Source of the DNA: Strigamia acuminata
Taxonomy: Eukaryota > Arthropoda > Chilopoda > Geophilomorpha > Linotaeniidae
Length of the DNA stretch: 64,000 nucleotides
Assembly: GCA_949358305.1 (NCBI GenBank)
Contig: OX442315.1
Span: 11,744,427-11,808,426, forward strand
Reading direction: 5' to 3'
The position numbers were made by a program, and so were the translations under genes. Positions 47,101 to 59,100 of the stretch are shown here, in pieces. The stretch's first letter is position 1. The number at the start of each line of letters is the position of its first letter. A model generated the notes under the pieces. That model had not been told where the DNA came from. It saw only the letters and a list, made by a program, of their open reading frames with translations, and searched no databases.

Positions 47101-50100
47101 AAGCTGCATGTCGGAGATTCGAAAACCTGCTAAACCCACGTCCAACAGCATGCCGGTTAATGTGAGTTAATACGGTAGGATGGGTCCCAGAAAATTGTCC
47201 GGACAACAGGCTGTCCAGAATTTATCGGTTATAGTCATTTTAGCAACGCTCATTTTAGCGATTTTTACAAAAAAGTCCCATTTTAGCAATCACTTTTTAG
47301 CGACAATAAGGTAATTTTCCAGTAGTGATCGACACGTTTTAGTGACGCGACATTTTAGCGATCGCTACGTTTTAGCGACGCGACACGATTTACCACGACA
47401 AGCCGGCTCAAAAAAGTGGTTTGCATAAAAAAACCAGTAAGGTTAGGTTCGCGGGGGGTCAAGGGGGGGGGGCTGCGTTCCCCCTTGTTAGCCCTTCTTA
47501 GGAATTAAACCTAAACTATATGGTTAGGTTAATATTAGTGTTAGTATTAGTGTCGTTTTAGCGACCATCACTTTAGCGAAAATGTCATTTTAGCGATTTT
47601 TCTGTTGCTAAAATGACATGTTAGCTAAAATGGTATGTCGCTAAAATGATATCGCTAAAATGAAGTACATCCGAATTTATTTACAATTTGTAAGCGGTAT
47701 CTCTTCGGCTTCATACTATGTATGGAGAAAACCAACCAGGGCCGGTCACGATCCAATTTATATTCATGGTGAGCTATAGGGTTTCACCATCCTGTGATGT
47801 CATCCTACACTTAAATTATCTGTGCATGACATAATAGAATTTGATGTACTTAATTGTGTTTTTCTTCCAACTTGAAGTGACAAATCACAAGTGATGTGAT
47901 GTAATGCTAAAGAACTTACCCACTCGAGTGTAAATTTACATTATTGCATAATTTATAACCAGCATTTGAAACAATTAAAATTGTTTATTTTGACCTCCAG
48001 CAAGCAACAGTTGTGGAGACAATTTGTAAATTTGATAAACAATTGGAATCTATGCAGACAACAGCTTGAACAGCTAGTGCCTGCTTAATGCCCAATTTAA
48101 TTGCTCTTTATGGTTTCCAACCACATTTTTTGACCTGTAGCCACCTGTGAAAACCATTTTAAAGCAATTGAGCAATGAAAATGGCGTGGTAGAACCAACT
48201 TTTCATTGAAATCGTCACTTCCTGTTTTGCCGGAATTGGCGCAGATTTCATTATGTAGATCTGGGCATGACTTAATCAATATTTAACGTGATGAGCGAGT
48301 TAAAGCAGACATTTGCTAGACCTAAGGTCATTATTTTTTCCTCGTTGTCAAGGGCAACTGGATGGAGTATTGGAAAATTAAATGAGTGGTATCAGTGTGA
48401 AGTGGAAACTGAATAAGCAGGTTCAAGGACGAAGTGATTTTGTTGCACTAATTGTTTATTCAATTTTGACTCTGGAAAGTCTTTTTCTATCGGAAAATTT
48501 ATTAATTTTGTCTAACCGTCAAAACAAAATTTATAGATTCAAGAATTACAATACGCTAAAAAATTTCAGCATGATTAAAATGTAAATCTATTGTTAGTTT
48601 GAAAATTATATATATTATTGTTTTTCTTTATAATTAAATCTCTATTAATGTTTTAAGAAACTCTTATTTCTTGAGCATGCAGAAGAGTTTCCCGTGATAC
48701 ACCCACATCGCTCGGTCGGGGGTGTACATCACACAACTCGGTCAAAGTTTTGTTATGCATTGTTATAATGAGGCTCGACTTTAATGTTTGCGGGTGAAGC
48801 ATCCTTTGCTAAAAACTTGAGTAATTATGTTGAAAGAAGCAAACTGCATAAATTCGTTGATTGGGTGAAGATGAATCCAAAAGCTAAACATAATAAAGCG
48901 ATATTTAGATGGCATTTCGAACGAAATACCATCTTTAAAAAGGGCGGGTCAATTTAATTATCTTTTATCATTACAATTTAAGTAAATGAGTTGGGTGGGA
49001 AATGCGAAGTTGAGTCTCCAAATTGATAATTGAATTAGCAAAACAAATCAAGGTCACCTTGGTCAGACATCCACTTGTCCAGTGAATGTAAACTAACAAA
49101 CCGATTATTTATATTTTGCCACCCCAACCGTGACTGATCCTGATTAAGCATGTAAAACATGGCGCCTCCTATCCGATTGTTTACTTTCACAAGCGGAACG
49201 ATAACAAGGATGGCGAAAATCGTTGTAATTGCAAATTGTGCCGCAGTAGCTTAATGGGATCATTCCCAGCATGCCTTCAAGTGCATTTCTCTCGTATCAG
49301 GAGTGGATCGATTTTGTCTGGCCTTCCTGGTTACACAACCTGCTCTGACGTTGTGTGTTAATGACCATGTTTACCGTGAAGAATTATTTTCTTGGGAAAA
49401 AAAACTAAGCGCTAGACTTGTGTTGATGTCGAAAGAAGGTTTTAAAGGAATACAACGAAGGTTTTATTAAATGGTGAATTATTACTTTAATCGGATGTTT
49501 CCAGCTTAGTGATGAGAATATAGTCTGGCCTCGAAGAAGGCTTCGAGGAAGAAAGAAAGCAAGCCGGAGATAAGCCGCCAAACGACTTGTATTAATCATT
49601 AGGTGCATTCAATCCTCAAAAGACGAAGTGACTTAACGAAGTGAATTCTCGAATCATGAACCAAGGATAACATGGACACGTATCCACATGTTCGGTGCGT
49701 TTTGCCATCGATGGCTGCACTGAATTCTGGGATGACAGCAGGTAACAAACATGCTTAGTTGGCAAGCAATGCGTGACATGTGATTGCTGTCATCCAATCA
49801 GCGCACTTTTATAAGTCGAAGAAGCGATTTTAATTTTGCTTAATCTTAGTTCTCTTATTTGAAATTTTTCAAGTTGACTTCTCAGAGATACGATGTGAAA
49901 GACGTCGTACCCTGTTTAGAGACTAATATTGTCCACAATTCTGTCATTCGAAAGTCCTCGGGTTGCGACTTTGACGGGTAAAATTGCTTTACCTCCGTCG
50001 TATAAAAAGCGTCAATCCTGGTGTTAACAGTCGAGGAAACTGGGTTTCTTTAAATTTCTGAGTAAATTACCCACTGTGCAATTACTATCTTTTGTGGCTA

Positions 50101-53100
50101 CTAAATCACTACCCAAACGGCCGCCTTGACGTCAGATAAAAGAGCCACTTTTATTGTGTGGTTGCCAGTTGTGAGGTCAATCATCTTGATGACTTTATCT
50201 GAATAATCAATGAAGCGGGAGATAAACAGGACACATGCAAAACCATTAAACTACAGAAAAACAAGTACTAAGAAAAATATAAATAATCAGAGCCAATTGG
50301 TTTGAGTGCTCAACTTATGTTGGCAAGCAGATTGGGCCTAGTCAGTACTTGGATGGGTTGACCGGTTTGGAATCTCGGTTGTTTCTTGTCCTTGTCTGAC
50401 CAAGGGCAAGATCATCTGCCGCCCGCCTCCAACCGGCTTTTCTGTTTCTTTTTGCAGTATCTTGGTGCAAATGCAAGGTTGGGTTCGCAAGAAAGTCATC
50501 CCACAGCTCGTGTTGGAACAATATCTTACAAATTAACAATGTAACTCAGTTGCAATGTAACAAATGTTGTTTATTAAAAATGAAGATGAGTGTATGAATA
50601 TATGAAAGCCTCCATTGCATGTTTGACTCTTCATGGGTTATGGGCCTAGCACGCTTCCACTGTGGTTTACGTGGCCTAACACCCCACATCGTAAGAATTA
50701 TCTTGGAGGTCAAATTAGAGGTCAGCGATAGCTATCGATAGTGGTAAAACCGAAAGGAAACCATTGCAAGAGTGGAAATTCTAACAAGAAAATCCAAATT
50801 TGTTTTGCTGCTTAGAAGAGCCTGGAAAGCATTAGAGCACATGTCATACAAGTTAAATGATGGTTTGTGTACCATCAGCCAACGTGGAATCTAAACCAAG
50901 AAAATGTAATCCAGGATAAGAAAAAAGGAATAAAACCACATGGTAAAGACCCAGATGCCATTTGGTGTGCTGAGGCAAAAGTCGTAAGCTTCTCTAGGGC
51001 TGACCATGGGATTAATATTGCAGACATTTTATGGGAAGGTGGAATAGTTTTGGGTATTTAAAGCGTGATAAGATATGGTTAAATTAAAATATTAAAGATG
51101 ATGCTGTCAGGAAATTAAAAGATAAGGATGGGTGGTTTATTTTGTGGATTACACTGCGTGAATTTAGTAAATATTTCAGGGATTTGCTAAGGATTTGATG
51201 ATTTCAGGATTTCTTGCGGATTTAGCGAGGTTTTGGGTGGATTTTTTTAACCCTCAGATGGACAATCTGAAAAGACGACGCTTTGGTGCCCACAATGTAC
51301 CAATCTGGGGACAAAATAATTAAATCTGGAAGGCCAGTAGCTTAAGCGCTCTTCGTGTAGTGTGACAAATTGTCGCACTTGGCACTACTGTTGTTGAGCA
51401 AAGAAAATTAATTTTAAGCCAAAAAAATTAATTTTAAGCCAAAAAAATTAATTTTAAGTGAAAAAGTTTAATTTATCCTAAAAAAATTAATTTTAAATGT
51501 ATATTTTAGCCAGAAATGGAACCATGTAATTACTTGTGTTGGACTACTAGCACCATACCGTGTCTGCTGATAAAAATTGGAAGCACTAAGTAGAAGCGCT
51601 TTCATAAGATTGGGAGAAGCCAACTTAAATTTAAGCTGGAATTTCTAAGGGGCAGAATTTTCAAAGGTGAATAAATAAATAAATAATGTACAGAACACTC
51701 CAAATTTTTTTTGCAACAAACATTATTGTTGTGTGAACAAAGTCAGAAATTTTCAGATAATTATATTAAACCAAAAAAAAGTTTTCCTATTCAAGAAGAG
51801 TATTGTCCCCAAAATGGTATAGAGTTGTCAATCTGAGTACACTGTATGAAATATCACAGAAAATAGAGAAACAACATTGGAACATACGGAGAATTGCGCT
51901 TCGGTGCCTCCAAATGCATCATCACGCCACTGGACGTCGCCCCGAAAATAAAGCGGCGAAACTACGACTACATCAAACGGCGTCACGTGATCCAATCTGA
52001 CCCGACACTGAGTGTTTCCAACACTTTAAATTGCATAATGGATTCGATTCAAATCAAACAATTTAAACAGCCAATAACATTGCACTTCCGGTTTGATAAC
52101 CTCTGATATGCATCTCATTAGCACAAACTAAATTCTTGTCGTATCAATGACCCACCAACCACGACGATCCAGTGATTGACAGCTGCTGGAATTCCCTTTT
52201 AATTTCACCTTGACCTTAACCCTAAACGCAGACTAAAAATAAAATCATTAAGAGATAAATAAATATAAATCCAAGCCGGCACCCGAGCCAAGTGTGCATA
52301 CTTGAAATCGAAGTGTTTATGCACGAATTACCATTGAAAAAGACTCGAAATTCAACGCCCATTGAGTTTTAGGAGGGAAAACGTAAAATCTCGAATTACT
52401 GCGGATCGGATGGAGAAGTGTCATGTCTGGGTTGGTTAACCGCGCATGCGTGGGTATTGTTGACGCGCTCTCGCGGCGGGTGATTGCAACAGCGCGCCAT
52501 TCAGTTTGGTACAGACGATGGGCGAGTGAGGATTGATCTGCCCACGTTGTTGTTGTTGCCATGGTACTGCACGAGGCGATATCACCGATGCGGTAAGGCG
52601 TCCTTACCAAGTTATCGGAGGGATTGTGCAAGGATTGATCGGTGTGCGTTTGGGATGAATTGTTCTATTGTTTGGTGAAGGATTTTGATTGTTTGTGGGT
52701 TGGGGAAGAGTTGTGATTGGGATTAGATTTCTTTTGTTGTGAGTGCGAATTGTCTGTTTGGTTGGTTTGTGTTAATTGGGTTTGGAAACAGCCGGTCATA
52801 ATTATTTTGAAGGTTGGAAACGAGTGGTGAAATCGGGTGGAAATTTATCTGTGGAAATTTGGATCTGTACTGTGGATGTCTAGAATTAATTTGGATTTTT
52901 TGGTTGGGTATTATGAAATTTTTTTTTTTAAGTTTTAGTCTGTGTTTAGGTCTAAAAGTAAGTTAAATAGGTTTATAATTGTTGTTTTTGGAAAATTTGG
53001 GTCAAATATACATGAATTTGGGTCTAATATTGTTGTTTTTGTAAATTTTGGGCCAAATATGCATGAATTTGGGTGTAAAATTGACGAATATGGGATAAAT

Positions 53101-56100
53101 ATGGGTAAATTAGGGTCTAAAATTATTGTTTTTGCAAAATTAGGTTTAAATTTGAGCCAAATTCGCCTAAATTAGGGTCTAAAATTATTGTTTTTGAAAA
53201 ATTACGTTTAAATTTGAGCCAAATTCGCCTATATTAGGGTCTAAAATTATTGGTTTTGAAAAATTACGTTTAAATTTGAGACAAAATCGCCTAAATTAGG
53301 GTCTAAAATTGTTTTTACAGAATTAAGTTTAAAGTTAAGCCAAATTCGCTTCAAATAGGGTCTAAAATGAGCATTTTAGGATCTAAAGTGAGCTTACCTT
53401 TCAAATTAGGGTCTGAAATCAGCTTACCTTTCAAATTAGGATCTAAAATTAACTTTCCTTTCAAATTAGGGTCTAAAATGAGCTCATCTTTTAAATACTG
53501 GTCTAAAATCATCCCACTATTCAAATTGATATCCAAATTTAGTTGATTATTTCAAAAAATAATTTAAATCAAGGTCTATAAATACTAAATTTTTACAAAA
53601 TCAGCTCCAAAGCAATGTCTAAAAAACAACATAAGCATAGACACACTTCCATTTAACTCAGAACCAATTCCCAACAACTCGTTTCCTTCCAACAATAAAA
53701 AAAAAAAAAAAAAAAAAAAACAACCACAACAAACACAACACATTTCCTCGTTGTCGCAGACAATTCCAAATCAATAAAACAAAACCATTGGCGCCATTGT
53801 TGCACACACACAATGCCCTCATTTCCCTGCGAAACATCACTTTTCCTAACCATTATTACTGTAATTGAATGACCTAAATAAAATCACGAGCAAAGCATCT
53901 AACGTCAAAATTCCCATAATACACTGCAAAAACTTTTCAGCAAACTCCGATAATGTCTAAAGCGACTTCAACTTCACCCTTGCTTGCACCGCTACAATTA
54001 GTTCAGCCATGTTGGTGAACCCCATAGCAACGACCCTTTATTCCTCGGCTTAGCTCATTTTTAGGTCAAACAATGTCAAACGGGGAAAAATGAAAAACAA
54101 TGCACGTTTTTCGCTTTGATTGTGCGCGATGAGGTCATTCGCTCGGCGATGACGTCGTTTGTGAGTCATCAATTAAGCGGAAACGAGAGGGAGAGTGAAG
54201 CGGCATCCCCCAATTCGCATTTTACGGATAAGTGGGTAAATTGTGACGTAATGGTAGGCACGCGTTCGTTGTGGAAGAATGGACGTTGCGTGGTGATGTT
54301 ATGCAACAATCTATTTTGAGTGGGGCTTAAATTGGAATAAGGGAATCTGCATAAGACGCAGTTTTTTAGTATCGGGCCGATAAATGTTGGATGTTCACTG
54401 TTCAATTAAATGCGGTGTATGTTAATTGTTGGTTGTGGGCAGTGTTGTTTAATTAACGTTTCTGGTGCAGTTTTTTGCGGTTTTTTGTTTGGTGTTTAGG
54501 TTTTGACGATCGGAGTTTTCGTTCTTGAGATATTTGCGTTTTTAATTAATTTTTGTCCTAATTCTCAAAGTTTGATTGCGGTAGTCATTCCTGAATTTTA
54601 GATTTTGTGGTAGTTTTGTGGACTTCTTCGGAGGTACCGGTAAAGGAACTTTGTACTTTTTACAAAGTACCGCATTTTGTGGTAGTGTACCTGTATCACT
54701 TCTTATGGTACTATACCACTTTACTTTAGGTAAAATCTCATAAAATCTAACAAAATGTCACAAAATCTAGCAAAACCTCACAAAATCTAGCAAAATATCA
54801 CAAAATCTAGCAAAATATCACAAAATTTTGTAAAATCTCACAAAATTTTGTAAAATCTCACAAAATTTTGTAAAATCTCACAAAATTTAGTAAAATCTCA
54901 CAAAATTTAGTAAAATAGCACAAAATCTAGCAAAATATCACAAAATTTAGTAAAATCTGAAAATTTAGTAAAATCTCACAAAATTTAGTAAAATCTCACA
55001 AAATTTAGTAAAATCTCACAAAATCTAGCAAAATATCACAAAATCTAGCAAAATATCACAAAATTTTGTAAAATCTCACAAAATTTTGTAAAATCTCACA
55101 AAATTTAGTAAAATCTCACAAAATTTAGTAAAATCTCACAAAATTTAGTAAAATAGCACAAAATCTAGCAAAATATCACAAAATTTAGTAAAATCTGAAA
55201 ATTTAGTAAAATCTCACAAAATTTAGTAAAATCTCACAAAATTTAGTAAAATCTCACAAAATTTAGTAAAATTTTACAATTTTTAGTAAAATTTCACAAA
55301 ATTTAGTAAAATCTCACAACATTTACTAAAATCTCACAAAATTTAGTAAAATCTCACAAAATCTAGCAAAAAAGGCACCCTTAGAAACCTGCCTTGTATT
55401 GTCGGGCCAGTTTTATTTCGGCCAATCGGGGAATCCCATAAAATTAATTCAGCTATTTCCATGAAAATAAATCGGGGAATTATGAAAATAATAATTAAAA
55501 ATGAAGTTTAAGAACTAAGAGTTGTTCTTTGGGCATTTTTTCTTTTAAAAAAATTTTTTTTTTTTAAATTGACTGAAAAATTTTGTGATACATTTTGTCG
55601 TTCTCAAAATACGGTACACAGAAATCATTTATACGCATATTTATAGTGGTGTTTTTTTTGACAGTTTGTTGGTCTAAATTTAGCTGTATGAAAGCCAGTA
55701 GTGTCAAATGCAGCGTAATTACAAGGAAAGTGGAGACGGCGCTTGGCCTCTCGCTAACAACCATTTTTTTTGTGGTTTGATGTGTCAATGGATTTTGTGT
55801 TAGAGGAGCTATGTGTTGGCCGAGGTCATTCGGACTGATTGATTAGGATCAAATTGGATGGAATCATAATGTGGGTTTGTGGCGTTCTGGAGACTGAAAT
55901 GCTACTGTTTGAATCGAGTGTCATCGGACTGCAGACGTGTATTGATGGAAGTGACTGGAAATGAGATGGAAATTGGATAAAAGTGGAATGACCAAAACGA
56001 TTTTTTTTATCGATTTTTAAAACAACACATTTTATCGATTTTTTTATTGATTTTTAAAACAACATATTTTATCGATTTTTAAGACGATATTTTTATCGAT

Positions 56101-59100
56101 TTTAAAAACGATTTTTTTTTTTGGATTTTTTTTCGATTTTGAAAACGATATTTCTTTTTATTTTTTTCTAGATTTTTTTAATGCGATTATTTTTATCGAT
56201 TATTTTATCGATTATTTTATCGATTACTTTTTATCGATTCTTGACCTGGTATTTTGATCAATTTTAGTTGGCTTAGGGATGAAATAACAGATGTTCTGGT
56301 TCATATGAAAGTTTTGGTCAAAATGAAATTCCACAGCGGTAGTAAAAGGCTTAGACGTTTAATATTTGGAATCTAGGCAGCTAGACTGCTAGACTGCTCA
56401 CTTAGCATTCACAAGCCAACAATATTGCACATAAGCACTTGAATCACAAAGCTGGGATTATGAAGGCAGAATGGGATGATGTTTCAAATTTGCAATTCAA
56501 GTGGACTGGACAGCGTTTAATGACCACACAACAGGAGTCAACCGTCCACAGCACAAATAAATCACAAAACACTTGTCTTCATTTTTTAAAATCTTAAATC
56601 TTAAATCATCAAACATCATCAATCAAACTATCAAAGATTGTTAATTTGTAGTTTTTTTATTGTGGGTAGAGCCAAACTGCATTATGTCATAATTCGCCAA
56701 TGGTCTATTCCAGGGGTTCCCAAACTTCTTAACATTGCGCCCCACTTTTTAAGCAAGGCGATCTTCTGCACCCCACTTCATCTATCAGTGCATTAAATTT
56801 TTAAAAAATATACTACTAAAAAGAAAAAAAGAAATTTTTATATAATTTTGCATAAAACTTTGTATAATTTTTTATATAATTTTATATAATTTTGCTTAAA
56901 AATTTACAAAAGTTTGCAAAATAAGCTCGTTTTATTTAGGCATGTATGATGGGTTGCGCCCCACCAATAATCAGCTCACGCCCCACCAGTTTGGGAAACC
57001 TTAGTCTATTCAACATTTCATCGCAGAATAACGCCATTTTGTTGCATTTTGGTTATAGATGGCGGAATAACCACCACAAAAGATTGTTTCATTTTTGAAC
57101 AATGAGACTGCGAGATTTAAAGTCGAGGTTCGAACCTAGAACGATTAATACTCAAAGTTCAAATAGGACAGCAATTACAATATAATGCAACGTATGTTGA
57201 AATGACGGCAATCAATCTAATTGACGGTGTTTACTCTGACATAAATCTGAATCAACCCATTGACTTAATTCTATCATGTGCAGGAGTAATTACCAATGGG
57301 TCGATGAAGGTACAGAATAAAAATAGGTGAAATTTATCAATAATTAAAAGTGGAAATATAGTGTAGCAGGGGTTCTCAAACTTTTTAGTATTTTGACCCA
57401 TTTTTAAGACAGATGATCTTCAGGGCAATTACAATAGCTACAAACCTCCATTTTTGGGATTTTTGGCTGGTTTTTGGGAGGTTGTTGGAGAATTTTGGAT
57501 GGTTTTTGTAGATTTTGTGAGGTTTTTGTGAAGATTTTAGAGGATTTTGTAGCTTTTGCTAGCCTGTGGTGTATTGCAACCAATTACAGGCAGTAAGTTG
57601 GAATTGGAAATGGCAAAAATTGAAAAACACTGTTGTGCCCGATTAAAAATCAGCTCGCGCCCCACAGTTTGAGAAACGCTGTAGTATAGTATAGCATTCC
57701 TATGGACACCGGCAGGATTTTTAGAAAGATCAGAATAACCTAACCTAATCTAACCTAACTTGTCCAGTGTACTTTAAACTTGGATAATAGATCCTTTGTG
57801 TCTAGGAAAAGGTTCTTTTAAGCAGAAATTTTGAGCTAGGGTAATTTTCTCTATCGATTACACGAAGTATTGTGGAAAGCGCTTCACTGGGTACATCCGG
57901 AGAAAGAAAAGCAAAATCCTAATGTATAGAAATTCCCTGGTGGATTCTACTATTCCACTTCCACTTCCACTTCCTCATAACATTCAGTCAAAAAAATCCA
58001 TTTTTTCCGTACTGAAAGCACGAAGTCATGTGTGGAGACACCTGAAGCAGGTGTAAAGTGGATGAATCACTCCTGGTCAGCTGCTCAGTGCATTTCTGAC
58101 TCACTGATTGCCAATACAGGTCATTAAAGGCAATACTTGTTTTTGCTGAAATTCTGTCTGGCCACGAATAACATAGTCGACAAGAATAGCCGTTAGAACG
58201 GTCTGCAAGTCCAACAAGCGGACAAGTTTGTTTTGTTTACATTATCAAGAATACAAGTATTGTTGCATATTCATTGGTTCTAAACTATGGCAACACCAAT
58301 AATCCAAATATATTGTCATAGCGATTATGTGGTTGTAACAATAGTTGCCCTCCACCTGCTATGAGAAAAAGCATTGCATAATAACATTATAACATTGTTA
58401 TTTTGTAGTTTTCTTATTGTGGGCGGAGCCAAAATGCATTACATCATGATTTTCCAATGGTCTATTGCAGACTAGAAAGCGTACAACGGTGTGGTCATTT
58501 TGGTTCAGTTTTTTTTGGACGGTTTGGGCCAAAAATTGGACGTTTTTTTGTCTAAAAATGACTTTTTGGTCTATGCACTTTCTGGATCAACTTGGTCTGT
58601 GCAGATGGATTCTAAGCAGTCGACGAAAGAATGTTTTTTAGATTGCAGTGGGAATCCATCTTGAAAACAGTTGTTCTTGGGTTGTTTGATGTCTGTTATT
58701 AAGTGGGAGTGGTGCTTGTAATTTGATTGACAGCTGACTGCTTCCACCATTCTTTTTTAAACCCAGATAATGGAAAATTATATTTTCTTTTATCTCAGTG
58801 GCCCCCTTGCTCAAGGGATGCTTCAACTTTTGATTACAAAGTTATTTATTTACGTAATGTTTATTTTAGTAAGATGATTATATAATGCATGTGGGTGTAG
58901 ATGACGTCATAGGAGAGGAAAAAAGTGTTAAAAAAATATTTGTAGGTTTATTTAAGGATGTGAATGTTTAAAGTGAAGCAATAAAGTCACCGGAAATGAA
59001 ATTTTTGTCGAATGAGTGTTAAGCCTAATTTCCATTACTTAACATTGGAATTTTTTTTGTTTTTGTTTTAGGAACAATACAAACTCCAAACCGTTATCCA

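Noticed and set aside
57120-57140. GGTTCGAACC as a tRNA B box
   Set aside because: No A box or cloverleaf can be drawn around it.
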